A DNA stretch of 64,000 bases, from assembly GCF_905475345.1 (NCBI RefSeq), contig NC_066610.1:2521386-2585385 (forward strand). The letters are read 5' to 3'. Below the pieces are notes generated by a model. The model made no database searches and was not told the DNA's origin. It was given only the letters and a program-made list of their open reading frames with translations. The stretch is from Vespula vulgaris (Eukaryota > Arthropoda > Insecta > Hymenoptera > Vespidae). Positions 36,672 to 49,148 of this stretch are shown here, in pieces (the first letter of the stretch is position 1; each line of letters begins with the position of its first letter). The position numbers and the translations under genes were made by a program.

Positions 36672-36762
36672 CTTGAGAAGATCGATCAGTGGCGGCGTAT
36701 CGTCCAAGAGAAGAAGATTCCTCTTCCGTTTGAACGAGAAAGAATAAGACGAACCACGAGCC
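33753..36762. other. GC-rich DNA, probable promoter and 5' leader of the downstream coiled-coil gene
   Basis: No homologous coding sequence, though long open frames exist on both strands. Seen: GA tract at 34819-34874, CT tracts at about 35249-35308, a CT run passing into GT at 36625-36671, and arthropod initiator-like TCAGT words at 34645-34649 and 36264-36268. The last 500 bases before 36763 would be 5' leader if the exon at 36763 is real. Confidence 0.4.
36264..36268 (+). promoter_or_regulatory. Initiator-like TCAGT, possible start site
   Basis: TCAGTCG in a GC-rich stretch about 500 bases upstream of the candidate start codon at 36763. TCAGT is the known arthropod initiator core, but a five-base match is weak and I saw no convincing downstream promoter element. 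Confidence 0.2.
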
Positions 36763-36791
36763 ATGAAGACCATAAGGGCAAGTACTTTCAG
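36763..36791 (+). CDS. Candidate first coding exon (MKTIRASTF) of the coiled-coil gene at 49 kb
   Basis: ATG in context GAGCCATGA with an in-frame TAA 18 bases upstream, nine codons plus two bases, then a donor CAG|GTAAAT. It ends in phase 2. The next supported exon on this strand begins after a CAGCAGCAG acceptor at 49146-49154 and is open upstream of its own Met in exactly the phase needed, so the join gives MKTIRASTF-SSSFDETSMDSC. The implied intron is 12.4 kb. The phase agreement has a one-in-three chance of being accidental, so this is a reasoned inference rather than a firm call. Confidence 0.45.
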
Positions 36792-39700
36792 GTAAATATG
36801 CCTTTCTCAAACTCTCGGTTTATCCTCCGAATCGCCAGAATCTTTGTTATAAAACGTCTTGTACAAGACAAAGATAAGCGTGGAATTTGGAAAAATCAAG
36901 AGACGTCGCACCGAAAGTGACTCTGTCGGACGTCAACGTTGTCCGGGGACGGGATGTAAATTAGATCGAGAGATTACGAACCGTGAAAGCAAACACGCGG
37001 CGTACTCGGGTCTCGCGGAGAGCCGAGAATCGATAGGATATAAATTAACGAGGTCTCGGACATGGCAGAAGTTCCCTCTCTAGCTCCCTCCTCATCTATC
37101 GTCTGGAGCAAGCAGCATTTATTTATTTACCGTAGCGCGTCTAGACCCCAGGGAGACCGGAATGCGCGCGAATAAAGCAGAAGGCGTCCGGTCTCGAGTA
37201 AAAACCGAACGATTTCGCATTTATTTTCTTAGGAAAAACGTAAGGAAGAAAACGTTAAGCGTACGTCCTTCCAAGTATCGTTGACGAATGAAAGAAATTC
37301 TTTCCGCAAGGGTTGCGTGCAGGGTTGCTAACTGTTGACATTTATCCGCGCCGAGATTCGACTCGTTTTTCTCGTTTGCCGCAATAACAATCGACATTTA
37401 TGCGAAAACTATAAATACCGGCTCTGACGGTGGCCGCTCATTATGCAAATATCGTGTTCCCGCTCGCGTCGCCGTCGACATTGGCGACATTGGCGACGGC
37501 GGCTGCGACGGCGACGACGAAGGCGACTGCGAAACTTAATTAAGATCGAAAACCTCGACTGATCCAATTTCCTGAAATTCCATTAAACGATAAAGTCCCT
37601 TTAGAATCGATCAACTATAGGAAATACGGCATCGTTCTCCGGTCTAACGGTGACCGCCATTACTTTTTATTTTTGACCGCTATTACAAAGAAAAAACTGC
37701 GCAAGACTTATCGTCGACCCTTTTAAAAAGAAAGGTTAGCTCGCGAGCAATCGTAATGACGTACGGCCGGTACGCAGGTGGATAAGATAAGGTCGATGTC
37801 GGTCCCGCATGTAAATGTCTGCGTATTCGAGCTTCCTCTCTGCCTGTGTCCCCTCCCCCCTCCCCCTTGAAAATGACAACCCGTTGGTGAGAGAACGTGC
37901 CGCGTACGCCGGCGAAGCAGTGTCGCGGCGCCCGATGTCGCGCATACTCGCACGCGGAACACCTGCGGGACAAATTGAAATGCTAATTCGCCTGGCCCTT
38001 CCTTTTTCTCGGCCCTTGCATTCACCCTTTACTCTTCTCTCCCTTTTCTTTTACCTTCTATTCTTTCTTCTTGTTTCTTTTCTTTTTTTTTCAACTCTCT
38101 TGTTACATCTCTAAAGCTGAAACATCGAGTACTGTTGGCGCCTTAAATAACGCCGCCTTGAGATATCGCGTGCGATATTGGGTTCTACCGAAAGACAGAG
38201 AGCGAGAGAGAGAGAGAGAGAGAGAGAGATCACCTTTTAGAAACGTTTAATGACTGCGCGCGTTACGGTTTGCGACTTTGCATACGAAAGAGGGTCGTTA
38301 TCCGAGCCTCCTTGAAAGTGTGCCTCTGCCAATAAAGGGAATAGAAAGTTACAAAAACTGGGGAGTCGAATAAAAATAACAGACTCGAAGTGGGTGTAAG
38401 AAAAGCGCGAATGCGAAGGAACCAAGTAGTTACAAATTTGTGGGAAGGCGGGAAAATTCGTGAAAAAAAATATTTAGCTGAACGATAAAACGAATGGTTT
38501 AATTAAAACGTAAAAATAAAGAATAAATGAGCGATAATGCAACGGCACGACATTGTTCGAAAGTAAAGTGAGATTGTTCCGATATAAAAGTGGAGGAAGA
38601 CTCGAGAAAGCAGAAGATTAAGAATCTTTTAAGAATCGTAGACTTTCTTAGTCTCTTCGTTAAAGCAAACCATCGAGCATATCATTTTATTAATCATTTT
38701 ATTTTCTATGATATCGAGTACCGAGTCAAAAGAGTCGACCTCTTTCACGCGATTATGCGTTTCCCACGTAAGGCGGAGGAAATTGCGGAATAGAGTTTTC
38801 TCCGAGCCAGCGGTACTTCTCTCTCTCTCTCTCTCTCGCTCTCCTTTATGGCGCCTTTCTATCTCCTCTTTTTACACTAACGAAGCGACCGAAACGCTCA
38901 ATTAAGCGGTCGGCCCTAATTAACGCGCGGATCACTCGCTCATTGTAGAATCTGCTCTCCTGCCATCTCGCAACTTACGAAAGATCTGAGAAAGAAGAAC
39001 TTTCTTTTTTCCCTCCGCGAGAAAATTTCAAAGAGGGATGTGACGAGAAGGAGGACATTGCCGTAGTAACTCACGATCTCAATGTTGCACCTTTTGCCAA
39101 ACGAGTTGACACATCGAGATGCGAATGATCGAGAAAAACGACGACGTACGATTACGACTTTGAAGGCTAGAAACTTAATTAGGCCGCATCGAGTGCACAG
39201 TTGTTCGGGCAACAAGTTCGAAACTTATTTTTTTCCTTACCTGTTCACGGACGTTTGAGAACGTTTAGAAACATTTACGAACGTGCGCGCCCCATCAACC
39301 AAAGCTTCCATAGTCCCTTTCGACGTTCCTCCTTTAATTTCAATCTATTGAAGTTACAAAGTTATTCTCGTTGTGCTAAAAACTCTTACGATCGCGTGAC
39401 CACGTTAACTCTCGTTAACGGACGGATGTGTTACATCGGCTTCCTACCGAACGTTCTTCGATCGCAAAGACTAACTCGTTGTCGTCTATCAGCGAACACG
39501 ATTTTCTCTCTTTCTTCCTTCCTTCCTTCACATTTCTTTTATCCATGACTATTTTGGACAAAATGATAAGTCTACGAGTATAATATAGAGGTACAATTGA
39601 AATCGATGTAATGGCTATTTTCATACGTGCAAAAGGATTTCTCGTCGTTCGTTCCTCTTGATGTCGATCATTCGAGCCGCGTACTCTACGTGATTTTCTT

Positions 39701-41000
39701 ATTAACGGCTTCTCTTACAAAGGTGAGAGTGACTCATTGACCGTCGCTTGCGATCCGAACCGATTGTGGCGGTAAACACAATCGTACGTATCTGTGCGTA
39801 TTTGCGTGTCTAACTATAGGAGCCCTTACAGCGCGAACAATTTTATCGCAAAGACGCGGACGTACGTACATAAAGTGAGTACTTCCTCCTTCTCTTATCT
39901 CGCTAATACCGCTCGCGGAAAACAATAAATATCGCAAAAGGTGGATAAGCGGTCCGAAGCGCGTTTATAACTGCCAACTGAACGATCTTCGTTAAAGGTG
40001 CTTCTTTCGTCCAATAGAAAAATATCCAAAATAACGCTCGAGGTGGATTAGGCTGGATCGCGTTCGATGTAAATTATCAAAATACAGAACGACGTTGGAA
40101 ATGTTGCTAAACGTCGACACGAGCGACTTATTTAAATGTGAAAAAAGGCACGGCCTCGTTACCAATAAAAAAGACGATTTCGACGTATTCTCGGAGATTA
40201 GCTCGAGTTTGCCTTTGTTAGAGAGCTACCAAGCTTTCCGATGAGACGAAGGACGGGGAGGGGGAGGGAGAGGAAGAGGAAGAGGCGGGTGGTATGGCTT
40301 TAGACAGGTGAAATGTCGGTGCATCGATCGATCGCACTCGAAAGCCGAGCCGAGAGTGGCTGCCAAGCGCGCTCTCGTAGTTTTCAGGCTTCGTTTAGCG
40401 AACAATGCTTCGTTCTAACGGCTCCTTGGAATTCATTGTAAATACGTAGGTATATAGGCGAAAAAGTAAAAAACCAATGCTTTACGCCGACAAATGCCAC
40501 TCTAGAGTCACGTCGAGCGACTGCTAGTAGAATTTCATTTCTCCATTCTTTTCTTTTTCATTCTTGTTCATTTTATTTACTTATTGTCATAATTTCTTTT
40601 CTTCGTCTATTTGTTCTTACTTTATTTGGCAACGTTAACGATTAACGTTAACTCGTCGAACTCTGCGTGCCCTCGGACATTGCCGTCGAGTACGACGATA
40701 TATCCGACAAATGTCGAACGAAAGAATTGTATCAGATGTAAATTGCGTGCGGCAACTTTTTACATTTGACGATTTCACGAACAAAGGATAACGTTGTTAC
40801 GTCGAATGAGTTTGTGAATTTAATCTGGGTCGAGCGTACTACCGGTGCTACCTCCGATCCCACCATCGACTGCTCTCTCTCCCACTCGACGTCGCGTTCC
40901 TAACTGTAACTCGGATATCTTGCTCGAGGATTTTTGGAAGAATTCCCTTTGAAATTGATTATATCTTGAGAATGATAAAAGAAGAAAGTAAGAGGCTAGA
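36792..41000. other. GC-rich non-coding DNA (probable long intron)
   Basis: No recognisable coding sequence. Seen: a POU octamer ATGCAAAT at 37443-37450, preceded by an AT-rich CTATAAATA word at about 37409; a GCGAC/GGCGAC-rich patch at about 37468-37530; a GA run at 38201-38229; and a CT run at 38819-38837. Confidence 0.5.
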
Positions 41001-41149
41001 AAGACCCCCCTGAAGGCAGACGACGTGTGCCCTTTGCTCCTATCCCGATCGCGAAAAAGATTTTTGCGAAGGGGGGATTCATCTACAATTTAAATCGACG
41101 GATTCTCCCATATATAGGCGTATATATGTGCCTTGGCGCAACTTCTTCC

Positions 41150-41223
41150 ACTGCTATTACTACCACCACCACCACTACTACTACTACTATTACTGTTACT
41201 ACTATTACTACTATTACTATTCT
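41150..41223. repeat. ACC/ACT triplet repeat
   Basis: ACC then ACT/ATT/GTT triplets over about 74 bases. The Thr-rich and Tyr/His-rich frames across it are period-3 artefacts. Confidence 0.9.
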
Positions 41224-42657
41224 CCTCCTCTCCGTCCTGATCCTTCCTTCCTCCGCTCGCTCGCGTACTCTCCCGCGTTTCGCCGCCGATTTATGTTTAT
41301 TCGTCACACGGGTTACGATCCTATGAAATCACGATCCCCTTGTAGATTTATATGTGTATTCAAATGAGGAAGACTAAGGGAGTTACCGAGCCTAACGCGT
41401 CGTTGTTGGATTCTTGAGATATGCGGCGCATACCTTTCGTTTTTTCTTTCTTTTTGAGGAATAGGAAAGGAAAGAAATAATTATTATATGGGTATTTTCG
41501 TGTAGGAGCAAAAGTGTTACTTGTATCTCGACTAGAAAATCCTCTAGATAAATATGTGTCGGATCATTCCGAACTATTCCTGCACCACTTTCTATTTTCT
41601 GTCTGTCTTCGAACAACGTTCCCCTTTGAACGTTCCTCTTAATATCGCGTATCCATTGCGCACAAGTTTTGCGGCCGATACGACGACTAGTTGAGATTCG
41701 TCTTAAATTGATATATAAAATAAATATTCATCGAGGATAGGGGGGAGGGGTACATAGATATAGCATTTAACTCGATTTATTCACTTTTCGCTGTAAAGAT
41801 GACCTTGCCAATGCTCTTGAACCAGATTCCGTGAAAGTAAAAGCGTTGAAAAAGACGGAAATAGAATAAAGAAGAACGAATGAAACAAAAAAGAAAAAAG
41901 AAAAGTAGAAGAAAAGGAAGCGATGCAAGTCGGAAAGTTGGAGCATCGAAGGCATCGAAGGACGAGCCAGGAGCAGCAAGAAAGGAAGATAGCGAGCGGT
42001 AAGTTACGGTAATGGCGAACCATCGGTGAGTTATGTCAGGACGACGAGAGAAGAAGGAAGAAAGGACACTGCGTACGTACCCACGTATATGTGCCTACGC
42101 ATGTGTGCGTATGTACAAACATAACATATATGTATAGGTATCGTACGTGTGTACGTAGGGTACCGGATGAAGAAAGCGAGTTCTGCAAATAGCACCGCGA
42201 TCGAACACCAGGATGAGGTGGTCAGGTGAGACGAAGAGCGGAGAGAAGAGAAGAGAGAGAGGAAGATGACGTACGGCGAGTCGCGATTGGCAGCTGCTAT
42301 GAAAAAGAACACGGTGCTACGCCTCATAACGATCGTTCCATCATCGTACATATGTATAATATGTATCTATGCGTAATGGTATGTGTGCGCGCGTGCGTTT
42401 CTACGTATATCCTACCTATATGTGTATCAACTACTGAACACCAAACGCGCGAAATAGCTTCAATTTACACGCTTTGTCCAAATAATTATTGTGCATTTAT
42501 GTACATAAGTGCACAGACATCGTGCGCATATATAGTATTTCGTGCGCGCGCGGCTGTTCAGAAAGAACGCGCGGCACCGCCATACGTTCACCTTTTCCTC
42601 GGCAAATGCCAACTCTCCGAGAACGTGTTCTGCCTCTAATGCCGATGTAGCACTATC

Positions 42658-42810
42658 CAAGAAGAAGAAGAAGACGAAGACGACGAAGACGAAGAAGGAG
42701 GAAAAGGAGAAGAAGAAGAAAAAGGAGGAGGAGGAGGAGGAGGAGGAGGAGGAGATAAGGAAAAGGACGAAGAAGAGCTTGAAAAGGGAGAGGAAGAGGA
42801 GGAGGACTCA
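42658..42810. repeat. GAA/GAC/GAG purine tract
   Basis: About 150 bases of near-continuous purine on the plus strand, from GAAGAC to GGAGGA triplets. It reads as a Lys/Glu chain on plus and Ser/Pro or Leu chains on minus; no flanking homology supports coding. Confidence 0.85.
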
Positions 42811-45800
42811 GCATCGAGTTTTTCAGAGCGCCCAACGTTGCTATTAATTATGCAAGAAATCCGATTCAATCTCCTGCTTTTCGTCTTCATACCTTGTGGA
42901 TCTATCTATGCTCTTCTCCGCCTCTTCCTCCTTAATCTTCTTAACGTGTAAATTACGCTGTAAAATATAATTTTTTTCTTTTTCTGAAAATTAAATAATT
43001 CGTTGGCGTATTTGATATGAAACTTTATTCTCGTATTTTAAAGAATAGATAAGCCTTCTTTGGGAATATCATATAAGGTACGAGGCCCACGATCCTTTTA
43101 TTATTATAGATATAGTTGGCGCACATCAAAGTCCCTAACGAGGTAGTTGAGGTGGAGGAGGAAAAGACCTTTTGCTCGTTTCGACGAAATATTCTCTCTT
43201 TAACGAAGATCGCTTTTCACGATGGCGCGCCAGTAATGCAAGCTTGTATCCGGTGTCCTCGAGGTACGAGCAAAAGGGGATTACCTTCTTGTCCCCGGTG
43301 GAGAAACCTTCTTGTTCGTAGCGTGGCGGCCGCGATATATCCTTTCGATCGATCGCCAGACTCCAACTACACGACGAGTCGCCTTTTTCTCTCTCCCCTC
43401 CCGCCTCCCTTTTCTTTCCTTTTCTTTCTTTCTTTCTTTCTTTCTTCCCTTCTTTCTTTCTTTTCTTTCTTCACTCTTCGTACCTATGCCGCATCGAATT
43501 CACCCTAACGAACGCTCCTTTGGAAACAAGAGATAGATAGAGATAGGTGAAGGGAATGAGAGGAGAGAGAGAGAGAGAGACTTCGTTTGCGAACGAAAAC
43601 AACGAATCGCTTCGATGTTCAGCAATTAGGGCTTGAAATTTATTCGCAAATAGTTATTGGAAAAACATCGAACGTCGGTTGCGTTTTGATGGTGAAGCAA
43701 TTTTTTTTACTCCGTTGCAGGTACGTATCGCAGGCAAGACCAAGAAGATGGAAGACCAACGCTCGATAGTTTTATAACGGAAAGTTTATTCCACAAAAAG
43801 CGATCCATTTCTAGTCTACGCAAAGATTCATATCTTCGAATCGCCTTGGGAAGTAGGTACATATCTACTCCAATTAGCATGGTACGTGTTTTCTCAAAGG
43901 AAGGAAAGTCAAAGCAGAAGTCTTGCGACTTACAAATTTCTCCTCGCTGCTTTATCGAGATATCGTAAAGAGAACTGAGAATACTTCCGACGAAGAATAT
44001 ACACACCTATTGCATCGAAACAAGAATATGTACGTAGAACGTAAAACTCTCGTTATGTTATTTGAAAATCGGCCTTGCTATCATCCATCGAGTCGATGTT
44101 CTACCATAATTCGAAATGGATGTAGGTCTAAAGGCCGCCGCTGTCTGGAAGCGTGTCTCTTCTCGACCGGTGCGTACCACGTTGCAAGATCGCAAAAAAA
44201 TTAACGAAAAGTAGGGACAACTGGGTATGCTTTACCCAACGAGAAGGTGAATCTCGATCGCTTGGATGGAGAACGTTCGTGTTTGGAAAAATCATGCGTC
44301 CGAAGCTAACGACGAGTCTTCGACGATTATCGTAAAACACCCACTCGTGCATTCGAAAGAAGCCTTTGAAAACTTGATCTTAAAATTGTGCGATATTTTT
44401 TGGAATATTAAGGTTTACGATCTTTCTTATTTTCATTTTTGTATAGTATTTGTATAGTATTTGCTTGTGCTTACGTCACCAAGCGACGCAATTACTCTCA
44501 ATTTCTTCGATCTAAATATGTACTGGATTTAACGTTGAACTTAAAAGTATTTCCTTCGTTCGTTAATTAATCAACACTTTGTTCTCGATGCAACTCCGCG
44601 CATACACGGCGTCAAAGCGTAATTAACATCAAGAGTGAACATCTGGAAAGTCGCTTGGTCGATGTTGTGCGGGGCAATATAGCGGCTAACCCGTGCTAAT
44701 TTCGAGCGCACTTGAAAATTCTATCGCGGAAAGCGGGTCACTGCGGACTATTAAAAAAGGAAAAAGATAGATTGAGAGGAGAAGGATACGGAAGAGAAAA
44801 GGAAAAAATGAAAGGAAAAAAGGAGTACGAGAGACGAGATACTAGCAAATGCTAACCCTGACAAAGAATCATTTCGCGTTGGAAACGAAAAAAGCTCGTT
44901 TCTCATTTCGACGTATGCTTTTTTACGTCACGAACTAAAGCCGACGGAAGGTAGTAGTATTACCTCGTCGATGATTTGAAGGATAATCGGATCTATCCCA
45001 CTCCTCGTTACGACTTATCGTAGATACTAGGGAGCGTATGTCCTATGACGCACGTCATTATATACACACGGAATGCACTCTCGTCACGCGTAACAATTGG
45101 ATGCCGATATTAAGATGAGTGCAATGATGCGCGATCGTAGCACGAATTTATCGGTAAATGAAAACTAAAGAGAAGATAATGATTCAAAGTCTTTTGTTGT
45201 TTCTATTGGCTCTCGACCGCTAAATAATATTTTTAAAGAATTCTATGTGAGCTCAATATGGATTGCTAATTGAATAGATTTTTAATGGGGAGGGAGTAAA
45301 ATGTACTTTATCTTACCGAGGAGATAAAACTACAAAGTATAGTAGTAAGATCGAGAAATAGGCGCGATATCGCGCGGCTCGTGCGATAATAAACTTGCCG
45401 ATGATAAATCGTTTTCCACGATAGATTTGGAAAAAGTGATAAAATCGTGTACAAGTGTAAAACGTGAAAAATACAGAAGGAGAAGATGGGAGAGAGATCG
45501 ATGCTACTTCGTTCGGTCTCGGATAAACAAAGAGAATGGACGAGAAGTAAAGAAAAGGTAAAGGAAAGAAAACGGATCCGCTCGTACACGAGTTATTACA
45601 TTTTGAATCTTTCTTAAGCGAAGGGCCATAGTCCCTCGTTCGGTTAAAAAGACAACAACAATGAGACAACGATCCAAAATAAAAGTGGCAAAGTCGAAGA
45701 AGAAAAAGCAAGAAGAAGTTACGATAACGGCATGCATGTTCAATGTTCGTCCATGGTCACTGCGTCGATACGACATTCAGATAAAGCTTAAGGCAACTAA

Positions 45801-45863
45801 TACGGGCTTATCTACCGTGATAGATTACGTATTTGCCGTGTTGAGGATAAATCGCAAGAAGAG

Positions 45864-45909
<46 letters not shown>

Positions 45910-46989
45910 AGCTTTTTCGAGTTGATGGCCAGAGGCGGAAAATACAAGTAATTAACGATGCGAATCTACGATGTTCTAAAGGTCTCTCTTTCTCTTTTTT
46001 TCTTTCCTTTTACTTTACCCCTTCCTTTGCGTTTTGTTCGTCTCGTGGCGATACTTTAAGCGTTACGCTTCCAAACTCCAGTAAAAGACGCTCGAACCAA
46101 CTGCGATCGTCTAATAAAAGGAAAGTCGGTCTTCTTGCTGCCAGTCACGTGGAAAATGAATGTCGTGCCATCATTCATGCTGCTAATATGCTAACGACAC
46201 TTCTACTTTCTTCTGAAGACGAGAGCGTTGAGTCAAAGTGAGAAAAATAGTAGTCGACTTTGCGAGAGCTTTAAGAAGACTCGGGGTATACGTTTTATCT
46301 CTCTGTTTAATACACAAACTGTGTATCTCGGTGGAAAGTAATTGATTGCGCGATGCCCAGGATACATCATCTCGCGCCTTTTTGCCGGAATATTGCACCT
46401 CCGCTGTTGTATATCGCGTATCGGTTTCGTAGTAAATAAAGGGAATACAGGTTCGTGCACACGCGTGCTCACTATAGAACGAAAATTTATCGCCTACTTC
46501 GCTTCTTCTACGCGACGATGTATTATAGAAACGCTTGAAGGCAATGAAAGAGAGAGAGAAAGAGAGAGAGAATTCATACGTCGCTTTTGGAAAAGCGTAT
46601 GCATTCAACATCGAGTTTAACGTTAATTACTTTCAATTAGTATGCAATAGTTTTACTACTTAATAATTTAATGATTTTAATAATGAATATTTCCGTTCAC
46701 AAAAAACAGTTTCAGAATATTTCCAAATAAATTCTTCTTCATTTTATTTGTTATCTCCTTTTTACAATTTTCACCGATTACGTTCATATATGATGAAAAT
46801 GGAAAGAAATATAAAACAAGGAAAAGAAACATAAGAAGAAAGTTGTGTTCAGGGCTATACCAATAATGAAGGTAACAATGTTGACCTCGCGGGTCGGTAG
46901 ACACACCTCTGCAATATTCTTTCTCTCTTTCTCGCAAGCATCTCTTCGCTCGACCATAGAAACATTGCTTTTTCGTTCCTTTCAAGCCT

Positions 46990-46990
<1 letters not shown>

Positions 46991-47061
<71 letters not shown>

Positions 47062-47081
47062 CATCTATCGATCTATCTATC
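46991..47081. repeat. Long CT tract passing into CTAT tetramers
   Basis: About 63 bases of uninterrupted CT followed by about 28 bases of CTAT/CATC units, the longest simple repeat in the window. Expect length variation between individuals. Confidence 0.95.
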
Positions 47082-48100
47082 TCTTTCGCTTGTGCTGGCT
47101 TGAAGGAGAAAGAAAGAATGGCCGATACCTTCTTCTTAAACGCAAGGTGGAACCCCGTGGGTTCTATAATAAGACGTATCCTACGGTGTACACCGTCTGG
47201 TACTGCACGTGTACCTGATTTCATGATTGGCCAGCACCCCGCAATCTACCTCATACGTGCGTGATCTATACACCGTCCTTCTCTTTTTTACACCTCCCAG
47301 CATCCAAGAAGCTCCGCGAGAAATGGAGAGAGGGGGGGGGGGCAGGGAACGGGATAGGGGGAGGGGGAGGGAGGAAGATCGAGGGAAAGGATGGTAAGAA
47401 GATACTATCCGCTGTGTTCTCCTCTAATGCCAACTACAAATTTCATTGGCCAAAAGTACTTTTTTTTTGGACTGCAAATAATAATACCTACGTTTATTTC
47501 ACTGAGATTTGCGAATTGATCAACGGACATCACGAATAAAATCATCGTCACTTATAATTGAAAATTTAACAGGTATTATTCGAGGCGGGTGGGATGTTAT
47601 TTATCTTATCGTGTCTACTTTAGATGCGTACGTCGATAGAATTATTTATCGCACTTGTATTTCATCGCAATTGTAAAACAAGTTCAGTCAACGTTCTTGC
47701 AGTCATTTACTTCAAGTCCTTGCGTTCTCGTCTTTGCTTCTTTCTAGCTGTGCACTTTCTATCGACTATTTATACTCGTCGAAAGATTTTCTTTCGAAGC
47801 ATTTTATTTCTAAAATTAAATAGCAACTCGGAATGAAATAATCAAACAATCAAGCGATATACATAAGTATCAAAACTGAGCGATGTAGCAAGGTAAGTAT
47901 ACAGGATAATACGTATAAGGTACATAATAAAATAAGTCTAGGTATACCTATCACAAATATTAACTAATATTCGAGTAAGAAAATTCTAATCGCAATAGAA
48001 TCGACGAGTAATCAATTTCTACCTTCTCTAGATAACGAACAAAGACTTTTGACCGGTCTTTTAAATCGTCTTCTTCCCGTTGAAACTGTCACGACACTCC

Positions 48101-49148
48101 GACAACATCATTCGTCCCTGGATGGATCTTTTTGATTCTGCCAAGAGCCCAATAGAGCGGTGGTAAGTTGTTCTGCTTCAATAGCACAAATGTGCATACT
48201 ACTTTGAGATTCCCATCTCTGAATCAAAATATTTTATCAAGTTCAGCTCGATGGATGTTTATTCGAAAGGCTTCCATCGCATCGCCCGTATTTTTAATAT
48301 TATTCTTACATTACATAATATCGTTAAAACATAATAGATATTATGTGCTTTTAGAACTTTTACTCTGTATCCTAATTAATGAGTATACATGATGTTTTGT
48401 ATCATATAATAAATTTCTATATTATCCATTAATTGCAACATTGCATCTCAGTTTTTCCTTTCAATACATCGCATTAGCTATTAGTTGTCGGTGTATTCGA
48501 AAGCTCATTTCCGAAGCTAGAGGTTTCCACGTCGTTCCTGGAGATTGTCGTTCCGTTTCTTCTTTCGTTTCTAGGAGGAAAAGGTCTTTTCGTTTTATTT
48601 ATTCGACTTAAAAAAAGAAACATTCTAATATATATTTGTGTACTCCTTAGAATCGATGCACCTATTTACACAAATGAGTATTCTGCTTACACCTGTGTGT
48701 TCTTAACAAACGTATGACGATCGTTTACTTAAATAGACGATAAAATTATATTTTGTTTGCAACTCAATATTCTCCCATGGTACTTTTGCCGCGTTTCTCG
48801 TCGTAATGCCGGAACCTTTCGGCGGTGATCAAATCCATTCTCCGTTTATCCACCTGATTTGAGAAAGCGAAGCGTTTTGGTTGACGGGCAGAGGCCTGCG
48901 GGCAATCAGCTCGGACTCCAAAGAATTCGGAAACAAGGAACCGATTGATTCTACCCAACACACATACTCGTCGCATTCGTATTAAATAATATTGTTCCAT
49001 TTCTTGCTATCGGCGTCTCTATTACATTTTGAATAAGGCGTATCTGAGAAAAATGGTTCTGATCAAAAAAAGATATCGCTTGAGAGGTAAACAATTCTCA
49101 AGTTGGAACGTAAGCGACGATAATAAAACCTTGCGCTTCCCCTTGCAG
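48101..49148. other. AT-rich non-coding DNA upstream of the coiled-coil exons
   Basis: I see no supported gene. The segment ends at the CAG-repeat acceptor for the exon at 49149. A minus-strand frame at 48764-49000 has no recognisable homology. Confidence 0.5.

Larger units (their letters stand above)
41001..48100. other. Mixed-composition non-coding DNA (probable long intron)
   Basis: No recognisable gene. Seen: an ACC/ACT triplet tract at 41150-41223; a GAA/GAG tract at about 42658-42810 that creates Lys/Glu-rich or Ser/Pro-rich frames; TTTC runs at about 43425-43445; GA runs at 43562-43580 and 45868-45907; and the long CT/CTAT tract at 46991-47081. GC content falls toward the right end. 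Confidence 0.5.

Noticed and set aside
42542..42890. Lys/Glu-rich and Ser/Pro-rich frames
   Set aside because: They arise from the GAA/GAG purine tract and have no support on either side of it.
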